From the NCBI GenBank assembly GCA_964343805.1, contig CAYFLR010000021.1:18360-82359 (forward strand): a stretch of 64,000 nucleotides of DNA, given 5' to 3'. The notes beneath the pieces are model-generated. The model worked only from the letters and a program-made list of their open reading frames with translations, ran no database searches and was not told the origin of the DNA. Position 1 is the stretch's first letter. Each line of letters begins with the position of its first letter. Of this stretch, positions 8,150 to 17,819 are shown piece after piece. The position numbers were made by a program, and so were the translations under genes. Origin of the DNA: CAYFLR01 sp964343805 (GTDB lineage: Bacteria > Bdellovibrionota_B > Oligoflexia > CAYFLR01).

Positions 8150-10207
8150 GTGAGCAGTGCAGCAGAAGGAGCCAATCAAAACTTTTTTAAATTAAGACCT
8201 AAAATACTACCTTGTAAGTATCATACCAGTGGTCTTAAGTTGATCGTAGAAAATGAGCAAACCCATGAAAATCATGTCTTACCAATGGAACGGAAGGCTA
8301 TAATAGACCATCTGGACGGGAAAAAATCAATCCGTGAAATCATGGAGAAGGTCTATCAAGAGAGTAAATCCCTGCCATTTAAATCTCTCTACTCTACCAT
8401 TAAAACTTTGAATGATGCTAAGCTACTGGATCCCCCTTTAAATACTGCTGAACTGGCGACCGATGAGAACCCCTACGATAAACAAGAAAAAGGTTTGATG
8501 CAGTCATTTTATCAAAAATCTTTATTTCAAAGAGTGGATGTGCCCTTTCAAAATGTCAAGCTTTTCTATACCCTTGGTGCGGTGGTCCTTCTCTCTATTT
8601 TAACCTTCTCGATTAACTTTTTACCCAACCTCCAGTACAGCTCATTTCTTAATTTACAAGAAGGCTACTCCATGGGAGTCTTTCTTCTCTTTGTGGGTTC
8701 TTGCATTTTGCTTTCCTTTCGTTATTTCTTAAAATGTCTTTTATTGGGATTAGGAGTGGGGCACTTTTTTAATCCGGGTGTTAAGTGGCATTGGGCTGGT
8801 ATCTATTTCCATGTCTCGGATGAATCAATCTATTCCATGTCTGACAAGAATAAGATCATTTTTTATGCCATCAACTCTTCCCTCTTTTATCTCTTTGGGG
8901 TGGCTATATTAACCTTGATTATTAAAGATCCTGCCTATATTCACTCTATGGCTATTTTAGCAATAATACTTACCTTCTTTGCGCTGAACCCTTATAAAAA
9001 GAGTGAAATGACTCGGGTATTTAGTTTCTTTTTCAATGATGAACAGATGACTGACCTGATCCCCTATTTGCGAAATAGAGCCTTGCTCTCTATTTTGGAT
9101 CGGAAAAAAGAGATTGATAAAGAGTATTTGTATTTGCTGTATGCTTCCTGTTCTTTATTATGGGCGATTGCTTTTACCCTGTTTTTTCTAGATCTCATAA
9201 GTGGGAACTTACCGACTCTTATTAAAAGTATCCGTTACGATGTCTGGACAGAAAGTCTCGGAGCCTCAGTTATACTATTCTTTTTAGTTTATGTATGTTT
9301 CTCACTAATGGTGGATCTCTTTTCTACTATCTTCAATAATTTTATCTATCCTTTTATAGGTCCCATGCTCAAAGCCCGGCAAATGGTTTTTTCTAAGAAA
9401 AAGAAAGTAGATGATGTTCCGGCCATGGAAAACTTTCTATCTAAAACTCATATTTTTGATGGAGTGAATCCTGATTCGGTTCGCAGTTTAATCAAAAACA
9501 GCATGCTCACCAGCTTTAAAAAAGGGACCCGGATTATTATTCAAGGAGATCCTGGTCATGAAATGTACTTTCTCTTGAATGGGGTGGTGGAAATCCTTAG
9601 AAGAGAACCCACAGGGAAAGAAAGAAAAATTGGAAACCTCTATCAAGGGGCTATTTTTGGAGAGATTGCGATTCTAAAGGATTGTGTGAGGACTGCTGAT
9701 GTGGTGGCCTCCGAAGATGTGGATGTGCTGGTAATCACCAAAGAGGAGATCCATACTCTGTTAGGTGGTGGGGAAAACAAAGAAGACTATAAAAAAATTA
9801 TGGACCGGATTGCTCTAGTAAACTACCTATCGAGCTCCAGACTTTTTCTGGGTATGCCTCATGAATTAATCCATGCGGTTTTAAGTAAAGGGATCGTTGA
9901 GCATAAGCCTGCTAATTATATTGTCACCAAACAGGGTGATGATGATAAAACCTTCTATCTGCTGGTGCGTGGTGAAGTGAGTATTAAACGGGATGGTAAA
10001 TTAATAGCCACTTTGAAACAGGGAGATTATTTTGGAGAAATTGCTTTAATTGCTAATCAAAAAAGAACTGCTACGGTTGAAACTTTGATGGACTGTATGC
10101 TGCTAAAATTAGAAGCAGATGCTTTTTGGGATGTCTTAACCGAGAATGTTAATCTAGCTATGTGTGTAGAAGCCATGGCTGAAGAGAGAATTGCGGGGGC
10201 CTCATGA
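8150..10207 (+). CDS. Membrane protein with PqqD-like, degenerate M50-like and two cyclic-nucleotide-binding domains
   Basis: The protein has 685 residues and starts with GTG at 8150 behind a G-rich site. Residues about 25-100 resemble a PqqD-like winged helix (VLPMERKAIIDHLDGKKSIR). Several membrane helices follow, at about 136-158, 174-200, 238-258, 265-282, 334-355 and 372-395. The region GLGVGHFF (200-207) with IYFHVSDES (218-226) lines up with the M50 site-2-protease core, but HExxH is lost, so it is probably catalytically dead. Two cNMP-binding domains (about 425-545 and 560-670) have FGEIAILKDCVRTADV and FGEIALIANQKRTATV. The likely role is a membrane receptor for cAMP- or cGMP-like ligands. 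It overlaps the next gene by 4 bases. Confidence 0.75.
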   Translation: MSSAAEGANQNFFKLRPKILPCKYHTSGLKLIVENEQTHENHVLPMERKAIIDHLDGKKSIREIMEKVYQESKSLPFKSLYSTIKTLNDAKLLDPPLNTAELATDENPYDKQEKGLMQSFYQKSLFQRVDVPFQNVKLFYTLGAVVLLSILTFSINFLPNLQYSSFLNLQEGYSMGVFLLFVGSCILLSFRYFLKCLLLGLGVGHFFNPGVKWHWAGIYFHVSDESIYSMSDKNKIIFYAINSSLFYLFGVAILTLIIKDPAYIHSMAILAIILTFFALNPYKKSEMTRVFSFFFNDEQMTDLIPYLRNRALLSILDRKKEIDKEYLYLLYASCSLLWAIAFTLFFLDLISGNLPTLIKSIRYDVWTESLGASVILFFLVYVCFSLMVDLFSTIFNNFIYPFIGPMLKARQMVFSKKKKVDDVPAMENFLSKTHIFDGVNPDSVRSLIKNSMLTSFKKGTRIIIQGDPGHEMYFLLNGVVEILRREPTGKERKIGNLYQGAIFGEIAILKDCVRTADVVASEDVDVLVITKEEIHTLLGGGENKEDYKKIMDRIALVNYLSSSRLFLGMPHELIHAVLSKGIVEHKPANYIVTKQGDDDKTFYLLVRGEVSIKRDGKLIATLKQGDYFGEIALIANQKRTATVETLMDCMLLKLEADAFWDVLTENVNLAMCVEAMAEERIAGAS

Positions 10208-10569
10208 TAGGAATGGTAGCAAAACTTTTACCAATCGCTTTGTTGGCCGGTGGGGTTTACAAGGGGAAAGACAAAATTAAGGACATTGCCAACTATCCCG
10301 TGAAAATGGGAACCCAGATGGAGCTCACTAACATAGCTCGTATTCTGCGCCTCGATTCCATCGATGAAAGTTGGCCCTACCCTGACGAGTTCAGTGAGTA
10401 TCTTAGATCTTCCATGAAAAAAAAGAAGGGGCGAGATATGGCCAATGATCTTTGGGGTAACAAGTATATATTAATTGATAAAGATCAAGAGTTAATTGTG
10501 GTGAGCGGGGGACCGGATGGTCAAATTGAAACCCGAGATGATATGAAAATAACAGTCCAGAAGTATTGA
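10204..10569 (+). CDS. GspG-like (pilin-fold) small protein lacking a prepilin signal
   Basis: This 121-residue protein starts at an ATG overlapping the upstream stop (ATGA). Its C-terminal part, DLWGNKYILIDKD then SGGPDGQIETRDDMKI, matches the end of type II secretion major pseudopilins (D-x-W-G-N-x-Y ... GPDG ... T-x-D-D-I). The N-terminus is different: a short hydrophobic segment (about residues 4-18, MVAKLLPIALLAGGV) without the G/FTLxE processing motif. It is therefore a pseudopilin-like head on a non-pilin membrane or export segment. Its place between a cNMP receptor and a hybrid kinase suggests a regulatory or sensory role rather than a secretion filament. That role is inference. Confidence 0.6.
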   Translation: MIGMVAKLLPIALLAGGVYKGKDKIKDIANYPVKMGTQMELTNIARILRLDSIDESWPYPDEFSEYLRSSMKKKKGRDMANDLWGNKYILIDKDQELIVVSGGPDGQIETRDDMKITVQKY

Positions 10570-10587
10570 TGAGATAGGTGAATAAAT

Positions 10588-12678
10588 ATGTTCGGTGGTT
10601 CGGATCAATATAAAATTGTGGCAGTGGATGATGACCCTTTTCAATTGGGTTTAATGAAAAAATTTCTTCAAGATCAGGATTATGATTTAACACCGGTTCC
10701 TGATCCTGCCATGGCCATTGATGTTTTGCTGGACGATCCGCCTCAGCTTATCTTGATGGACATCTCTATGGGGTCTATTTCCGGTCTAGATCTGGCACGG
10801 CAAATCAAAGAAATTCCCGGTTTGTCAGAGATTCCGATCTGCTTTTTGACCGCCCAAAATGAAGTAACCAATATTGCCGAAGCTTTTTCTGTTGGAGCTG
10901 CCGACTATATTTCAAAACCCATTGTGGGAGAAGAGCTGCGTTATCGTATCAATGCCCAACATCAGAAATACTTAAAAAAACAAGATTATGAACTCGAACA
11001 GCTGGAGATTCAGATCAAACTGGAACGACGCTATGAGCTGCTAGAAATGATCAACTACCTCTTAGCCAGTGCTATGAAGGATGCTCCTCTTGACGAGTTA
11101 TTAAGTGAGTGTATTTCGGTGATTGTTTCTTCTTCCATTGCTCACTTTGAACCCAAAGGGAGTATTTATCTCTTTGATGAAGAAACAGAAACTTTAAGAC
11201 TTACTTCTCATCATCAGATTTCCAACGAGGCAGTTAACAATTGCCTTGTATCCAAAATGGGAGAGTGTATTTGTGGTCAAGCTGCCGCTGAGAAACGGGT
11301 CATTTTGGCTAGTTCTGAAGAATCCCTAAAAGGTGCCAAGCCGCACTGTCAAATATCAGGGCATTATTGTTTGCCTTTGATTGAGAAAGATACCCTACTA
11401 GGTGTTTTGAATATTTATGTACCCTTGGGTCATGAACCTTCTGAATACGAAGAGCGCTTTTTAACTATTATATCAAATTCAATTGCTCGGATTATATACA
11501 CAAAAAGGATGCAAGAAGAGAGTCTTAAATTAAGTAAACAGCTGGTGGAAGCGGAGAAGCAATCCTCATTAGGATTCTTATCTACCGGGATAGCTCATGA
11601 ATTGAACAACCCCTTAGCTGGTATTATGGGCTATGCCCGTATGTTGAAGGAGAACACTAAAGACTCTAATAATATAGTTTATCTGTCTGATAAGATATAC
11701 GGTTTATCTGAGCGTATGAAATCCATCATTGAGCAGCTTCGTATGTTCGTGCGACAGAGCCGAGATGGAGATTGGGAGGCGGTGAATTTAAACAGGTTGA
11801 TTCAAGACAGCTTTCAACTCTTTAATACTCAGTTGGAAGAATTGAATGTTAAAATCGATTTTCAAATATGTGATCAGATATGTCAAGTTTGGGGGCATAA
11901 AGCTTATTTAGATAATGCGATGCACCATTTGATTACCAATAGTATTGAGGCTTTTATCAAACTGGAAGAGGAGAGAGATAAGACACTTTATGTTCGGTTG
12001 AGCATTGAGGGAGATCAAATTCAGTTTCTCTTCAAAGATAACGCCTGTGGTATGTCACTAGAAGTGATAGATAATATTTGCACACCCTTTTTTACTACTA
12101 AAGAAGCGGGTGAGGGTGCTGGCTTGGGTATGTCGATTGTACTCGGTGTGGTTGAAAACCACAAAGGCAAGCTGGAAGTGGAAAGTGAATGGGGTTTAGG
12201 ATCCACTTTCAAAATCAATTTTCCACTCCTCGAGATGGAAGAGAGTGTTGAGCCTGAGGCTCAGGAAGATGAACCTGAAGTTCCAGCTCCTCAGATGAGG
12301 ATGAGTAAGAAGCCGGTGGTCTTGGTGGTGGACGATGAGCCTGAAGTGAGTGAAGTGGTTTCCTTCTATATTGAAGATCATTTCCGTCCGATTGAAGAGA
12401 ATAATCCGGGTAAAGCCATTGAAATGATAAAAGAAAATAAGTATGACCTCATCCTCACCGATGTGAAAATGCCTGAATTTACTGGTCTAGATATTGCTAA
12501 GAATGCTAAGAAGTACCAACCTGAAACTCCGGTGGTGGTGATGTCTGGTTTTTCCAAAGAGGATGAAATGGTGAAAGGTGTTCTTGAAGCAGGTGGTCGT
12601 GGCCTTATCAATAAGCCTTTTGGTGATCCAGATGAAATTGTCGCCTTTTTAATGAAGTTTTTAAACTCTTCCGATTAA
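10588..12678 (+). CDS. Hybrid histidine kinase (receiver-GAF-HisKA-HATPase-receiver)
   Basis: This soluble protein has 696 residues. The N-terminal receiver (about 8-125) has pocket VDDDP and Asp58 in LILMDISMG. A linker coiled coil follows, then a GAF domain (about 155-310) with a cysteine-rich stretch GECICGQAA ... GHYCLP. HisKA is GIAHELNNPLAGIMGYA with His337. The HATPase has DNACGM and FFTTKEAGEGAGLGMSI. The C-terminal receiver (about 575-695) has VDDEP and Asp625 in LTDVKMPE. It starts 18 bases after the GspG-like gene, behind GATAGGTG. The C-terminal receiver closely resembles that of the kinase at 149-2152 (shared QP[DE]TPVxVMSGF), so the two are paralogues and may share outputs. Confidence 0.93.
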   Translation: MFGGSDQYKIVAVDDDPFQLGLMKKFLQDQDYDLTPVPDPAMAIDVLLDDPPQLILMDISMGSISGLDLARQIKEIPGLSEIPICFLTAQNEVTNIAEAFSVGAADYISKPIVGEELRYRINAQHQKYLKKQDYELEQLEIQIKLERRYELLEMINYLLASAMKDAPLDELLSECISVIVSSSIAHFEPKGSIYLFDEETETLRLTSHHQISNEAVNNCLVSKMGECICGQAAAEKRVILASSEESLKGAKPHCQISGHYCLPLIEKDTLLGVLNIYVPLGHEPSEYEERFLTIISNSIARIIYTKRMQEESLKLSKQLVEAEKQSSLGFLSTGIAHELNNPLAGIMGYARMLKENTKDSNNIVYLSDKIYGLSERMKSIIEQLRMFVRQSRDGDWEAVNLNRLIQDSFQLFNTQLEELNVKIDFQICDQICQVWGHKAYLDNAMHHLITNSIEAFIKLEEERDKTLYVRLSIEGDQIQFLFKDNACGMSLEVIDNICTPFFTTKEAGEGAGLGMSIVLGVVENHKGKLEVESEWGLGSTFKINFPLLEMEESVEPEAQEDEPEVPAPQMRMSKKPVVLVVDDEPEVSEVVSFYIEDHFRPIEENNPGKAIEMIKENKYDLILTDVKMPEFTGLDIAKNAKKYQPETPVVVMSGFSKEDEMVKGVLEAGGRGLINKPFGDPDEIVAFLMKFLNSSD

Positions 12679-12725
12679 GCTTCTTCTTCTCCCAAAATCC
12701 TTAATTTGTTAAAATTATTATCCAT

Positions 12726-12754
12726 AATATATTAATATTACTGTGTAATATATT
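12726..12754. repeat. AT-only inverted repeat between kinase and peptidase genes
   Basis: Nine-base arms AATATATTA and TAATATATT, perfectly complementary, are separated by 11 bases in a very AT-rich 158-base intergenic stretch. It could be a weak terminator or a protein-binding site. Chance is likely at this composition. Confidence 0.3.
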
Positions 12755-12896
12755 TAAATTTATCAAATTATCAAAAATAAATTAAAGAAAGTTTAAATTA
12801 AGGCGATGATGGGATTGAAGGCAAAAGTAAAGAATTTTGCCTGTTAAATCCCTATTCACTCTCACTGGACGGGTGAGACGCCCGAGGAGAATGTTC

Positions 12897-14816
12897 ATGG
12901 CCTTAAATCTAGCCCGGATGATACCCCGGATCTTCCAAATACATATTTTTATGTGCTTACTGGGTGGAAATCTATTTGCAGAACTGCAAAGAGTGGATGG
13001 CCCCAAAGGAGGCACCTATTCCTTGGGTACTTACACCTATTCCCTGTTATCTGATGAGACCGAAACGGAGGTTTCGTTGTACAAACAAGCCGCTAAAGAC
13101 TATCTCTGGCAGTACTATCAAGTGGCACCGGAAAGTTACGATTTGACGGTGATGCGTATGATGAAAGATCCGGCTGGCCACCATATTGTTTATCAAATGG
13201 CTTTAAATGAAATTCCAATAATCAACACGGCTCTGGCATTGCACATAAAAGAAGGAGAGGTACTATTAATTAATGGAGTGATACTGCCTTTTATACAAGA
13301 TTTAATCAATGAACATGAACATTTTGATCATAAAGTGGATCCTCTTTCTGTGGAGAAAGCAAAGCAGCAATTTCAGAGTCTTTATAAAAGTTCAGATGAG
13401 ACTCAGCCTCAGTTGGTCTATTACTATAAAGAAGACTCAGAAACTCCTTTACAACTCTGCTATCAGTTCGAATTTACCCCGGCAGCTTTTCCTAAGACTT
13501 CTTTTTTTCAATTAACTGAAGGAGAGGATATGAAACCCATTCATGGACCGGTAAGGGTTTTAATGTCTGCTTATTCTGGTGATGTGGTGGCAGAGGATTC
13601 CCTCGCTATCCATATGGGCTTACAAGAAAAACTAGGAATTGAAAAAAAGAGTGATGTGACATTTGTCACTGGTAAAGCCAAGGTCTACAAGCAAAATTGG
13701 ATAAAGACACCCGATGTAAGCATGGTGGATTTGCCCAATCTACTGGGGAATGGGATCTTATATGGTAAGTATTTACGGGTATACAGTGCAGGGGCTCATA
13801 AAGGCTTAAAAGTGGAAGATGACAAGCATGCTTTTGTCTACAGTTTAAGTGACCCTCGCTTTGACAATGTGAGTGCTTATTACTATGGGGATCTGACCCT
13901 TTCTTGGTTTGATAGTATGAATATTCCTCTGGGGGGAATCATTCTTACTTATCATATCCATGATCAAGAGACTCCCGGGGTTCCCATGAATAATGCCTAT
14001 TATGATCCTCTCGATACCTCAATTCATATTGGTGATGGGGATGGTCAGATCTTACAAAATCTAAGTCGAGATATTGATGTTATTGCGCATGAAACCTCTC
14101 ATCATATCATTTATAACTATGGAGGGCTGCATTCTTTAAAAGGAGAATCCGGAGCTATCCATGAAGGGACAGCTGATTATTTCACATATGCTCTCACCGG
14201 AGATCCCTATTTAGCAGAAGGAGCCCCTGTGATGGGTGATTACTTGCGAACAGCTGAGAATCAGCTGACCTATCCCATGAATTTTGAGTATGATATTCAT
14301 ACTCGGGGTAATCTCTGGTCCTCCACTCTTTGGCAGCTCCGAAATTCAGTGGTAACTGAAGAGCAAAAAAACATTGATATTATAGTGGCGCGGGGACTGG
14401 CATTTCTCAATCCAGAAGCTGTTTTTCTTGATTATGCCAATGGTCTTTTATTAGCTGACCAGGAATACATGGATGGTCGGTATCGATGTAAAATTGCCAG
14501 TGTGCTTGGCGGTAGAGGCTTTCATTTTACTACCGAAAGAGTGGGCCTCAGTACTTGTGCCAGTTTAACTAAAAGCCGTATTTCTGCAAATCAAGGCAAC
14601 TATCAAAATGTCCTGCGTGAACAACAAATCATTTGGGATAAGGAAGAGGAAACCATTGAAGATGATCCAGAGTATGAAGAACGGGGAATTCTAAAGTACA
14701 CTCCCTTAGGATGTAATATTGCTTGGGGATCCAGTTTGCAGGCAAACTCCCCACTTATCCTCTGGCTGCTCATTATTCAAGGAGCTGCTTTATGGTTTGG
14801 AATTCGTAGAAGATAA
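12897..14816 (+). CDS. Secreted gluzincin metallopeptidase (M4/M36-like) with C-terminal sorting-tag-like tail
   Basis: ATG at 12897 is chosen because GAGGAG lies about 6 bases upstream; the in-frame ATG at 12891 abuts that site. The product is 639 residues: a signal segment ending GGNLFA, then a fungalysin/thermolysin-type propeptide (VYQMALNEIPIINTALALHI). The zinc site is HETSH (His398, Glu399, His402), with the third ligand Glu423 in GAIHEGTADYF, followed by HTRGNLWSSTLWQLR, as in M4/M36 relatives. The C-terminus is LGCNIAWGSS, a hydrophobic helix, then RRR, which resembles the MYXO-CTERM type of sorting tag (Gly-Cys, helix, Arg cluster). It is probably an exported zinc protease tethered at the envelope and released or lipidated there. 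Confidence 0.85.
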   Translation: MALNLARMIPRIFQIHIFMCLLGGNLFAELQRVDGPKGGTYSLGTYTYSLLSDETETEVSLYKQAAKDYLWQYYQVAPESYDLTVMRMMKDPAGHHIVYQMALNEIPIINTALALHIKEGEVLLINGVILPFIQDLINEHEHFDHKVDPLSVEKAKQQFQSLYKSSDETQPQLVYYYKEDSETPLQLCYQFEFTPAAFPKTSFFQLTEGEDMKPIHGPVRVLMSAYSGDVVAEDSLAIHMGLQEKLGIEKKSDVTFVTGKAKVYKQNWIKTPDVSMVDLPNLLGNGILYGKYLRVYSAGAHKGLKVEDDKHAFVYSLSDPRFDNVSAYYYGDLTLSWFDSMNIPLGGIILTYHIHDQETPGVPMNNAYYDPLDTSIHIGDGDGQILQNLSRDIDVIAHETSHHIIYNYGGLHSLKGESGAIHEGTADYFTYALTGDPYLAEGAPVMGDYLRTAENQLTYPMNFEYDIHTRGNLWSSTLWQLRNSVVTEEQKNIDIIVARGLAFLNPEAVFLDYANGLLLADQEYMDGRYRCKIASVLGGRGFHFTTERVGLSTCASLTKSRISANQGNYQNVLREQQIIWDKEEETIEDDPEYEERGILKYTPLGCNIAWGSSLQANSPLILWLLIIQGAALWFGIRRR

Positions 14817-14833
14817 GAAAGTGTTCGCTAATT

Positions 14834-15415
14834 CTAGTCGCTAGGATACTCATTATTTATGCCACTCCAACTGCCAGTGTGATCAGAGCATCTTCTTGTG
14901 CAATGGTTTACTCCAGCAGGGTTTTCAGGTGTAATAGTCTTAATGTCTGCTCTATTGCACATACATTTGGAGTCTCCCGCCCAGATATCTCGCTTTGCTT
15001 GAACCACAGGGGGAAGCTTTTTTACCGGGTAGGTGGGGCGATCTTTAGCCACCACTACGAAATTGTATTTCCTTTCACCTTCCCCGCTATCAGTGGCACC
15101 GAGCCAGATATCATAGAAAACATCCGCTGGGGCATCATTGGGGTACCAATTAAGTCGGTTGGGACCCGTAGAGGCCCCATCCTTCATAAGTTGTACGGTA
15201 TCATTTCCTGTGGGCCAATACTTATAGTATTCAGCAAAGTAGGTTTTTTCCAAGGATGAGATTTGAGTAATAAAGCTACGAGCTGTGGCTTGCCGCTGTT
15301 TGGTTATGTAATCACCAAACTGAGACATGGCCACCGCAGCCAAAATTCCCATGATAGCAATAACAATCATAAGCTCAACTAAAGTAAATCCCTGCTGTTC
15401 CTTGGAAATCTTCAT
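14834..15415 (-). CDS. Type IV pilin-like protein
   Basis: The 193-residue prepilin has a 9-residue leader, MKISKEQQG, cleaved before FTLVELMIVIAIMGILAAVA; the mature chain has Phe1 and Glu5, as in type IVa pilins. The leader is followed by the long helix and a globular head with four cysteines near the C-terminus (KCMCNR and HCTRRC) that could form two disulfides. It lies 17 bases downstream of recA on the same strand, so it may be co-transcribed, although the functions are unrelated. It is too divergent to say whether it is the major pilin or a minor one. It ends convergent with the metallopeptidase gene, leaving only 17 bases between them. Confidence 0.87.
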   Translation of the reverse strand: MKISKEQQGFTLVELMIVIAIMGILAAVAMSQFGDYITKQRQATARSFITQISSLEKTYFAEYYKYWPTGNDTVQLMKDGASTGPNRLNWYPNDAPADVFYDIWLGATDSGEGERKYNFVVVAKDRPTYPVKKLPPVVQAKRDIWAGDSKCMCNRADIKTITPENPAGVNHCTRRCSDHTGSWSGINNEYPSD

Positions 15416-15432
15416 AAGCCGATCTCTTTCAC

Positions 15433-16497
<1,065 letters not shown>

Positions 16498-16508
16498 ACA
16501 TGGTCTCC

Positions 16509-17273
16509 TTAATGAGGTGAGTGGATTTTTTCATAGTAAAGTAAGGTCGCCCCGACAATGGCAAAAGGAAAAAGAAGCAGATTTAAAAAAGGCACCATGA
16601 GCAAAGTGCCATAGCCGAGGAAATAAAATTTGTTTTGGTTAAGTACTGATAAACGATCTTTGAGATGGAGTCTATGACGCGAAAGGCTAAAATCAATATA
16701 CTCCCAAGCGATGAAAAGAGCTCCTATGGTGGCAGCAAGAAAGACTCCAATTACAGGTATGAGGAGCATTATAGCTGGCAATATGGCAACAAAAAGAGCT
16801 TTTTTTATCTCCTCTTTTACCAGGGTTAGGATTTTTTTCATTTCGCCAAAAAGGGTCAAATTGGGATTCTCTGGTTTTCCTTGCAGGGTTCGTTCTATCC
16901 TTTGAGAGATCACATCATAAAAAGGTGAGCAGAGGATATTGGTCAAGATCATAAAGGTGAACAGCATCAGAGTAAGTACCACCAGGTAAGCCACTGCAAC
17001 GGTTGCGTACCAGATAGAAATCCAAAACCAACCATCTTCGGGTTTAGGGAAAATAAGGGATACTAAATCATTGCTGTAGAGGGCAAAAAAGTAGAAGGAT
17101 AGACCATAAATAGTAAATGTAAGTAAAAAGGGCAATGAGAGAAAGGAAATATAACTTGGGTTTTGCCTTATAAAGGAAAAGCCTTTCTTCATATAAGATA
17201 AACCAATAAGGTACTCTTTAATAAAATCAAGGCTCAAATTCGATGGACCACTCTCTGATGTCTTTGGTGTCAT
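16509..17273 (-). CDS. EI24/CysZ-like integral membrane protein
   Basis: The protein has 254 residues and about five to six hydrophobic segments: about 43-68, 88-118, an amphipathic stretch near 120-135, 158-182 and 215-245. The motif NILCSPFYDVISQRIE and a following EYIDFSLSRHRLHLKDR are characteristic of the EI24 domain (Etoposide-induced 2.4/CysZ) family, whose E. coli member CysZ imports sulfate. Transport of sulfate by this copy is not shown by the sequence. It is the first gene of a minus-strand run with recA and the pilin. An internal Met at residue 28 is an alternative start, but the annotated ATG has GATAGGTGAT upstream. Confidence 0.8.
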   Translation of the reverse strand: MTPKTSESGPSNLSLDFIKEYLIGLSYMKKGFSFIRQNPSYISFLSLPFLLTFTIYGLSFYFFALYSNDLVSLIFPKPEDGWFWISIWYATVAVAYLVVLTLMLFTFMILTNILCSPFYDVISQRIERTLQGKPENPNLTLFGEMKKILTLVKEEIKKALFVAILPAIMLLIPVIGVFLAATIGALFIAWEYIDFSLSRHRLHLKDRLSVLNQNKFYFLGYGTLLMVPFLNLLLFPFAIVGATLLYYEKIHSPH

Positions 17274-17363
17274 ATATCACCTATCAAGTAAGGTTTTAAT
17301 CTTCAAGTTTTACTAATAAACCAGAAGGAGATAGAAAAATCCGCTTGAACAGGTAATAAGTGC

Positions 17364-17666
17364 CTAAGATTCAGCTTGTTCCTCGGTTTCTTCTTTTTTA
17401 GGAGCTGCTTTTTTAGCTTTCTTAGCTTTTTCTAAAGAGCTAATGGACTTACCGGAACGTAATGATTCTAGTAGAGTGCGGTAACTACTGCGAACAGCGT
17501 AATACTCTTCACTATTTTCTTCTTTAAGTTTTTTTACATCACCACGTAGGCTTTTCAATTTTCCTTTAAGTCTTTTTAAAGCGGGTTTGAAATCGCTAGG
17601 AACTTTAAGGTCTTTGTTTGTCTTTAACTTTTTGTCGAGTGTTCGTAGCTTAGTACGTAACCACAT
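17364..17666 (-). CDS. Small lysine-rich helical protein, unknown
   Basis: ATG at 17664-17666 is chosen because GGAGG lies 5 bases upstream; the longer frame to 17681 would start inside that site. The product is about 100 residues, very basic, and predicted to be nearly all helix or coiled coil (KLKTNKDL, LKSLRGDVKKLKEE). A low-complexity tail of Lys/Ala then Glu (KKAKKAAPKKEETEEQ) completes it. It has no signal peptide, membrane segment or cysteine. The charge pattern would suit a nucleic-acid-binding or ribosome-associated protein, but I recognise no family. It stands alone, about 90 bases from the EI24-like gene and divergent from the efflux operon. Confidence 0.6.
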   Translation of the reverse strand: MWLRTKLRTLDKKLKTNKDLKVPSDFKPALKRLKGKLKSLRGDVKKLKEENSEEYYAVRSSYRTLLESLRSGKSISSLEKAKKAKKAAPKKEETEEQAES

Positions 17667-17819
17667 GTTTTCCTCCATCATAACCTAAAACACAGGGAAT
17701 CTGATCCCTTCAAGGCAGTCGATACTACTCAGATAGTTAGATGATGTCAACTTAATTCTATGGACGGCCCAGAAAAATAACCTAGTAAATATAAGTAAAA
17801 AATCATAGAGTGAGTGGTT

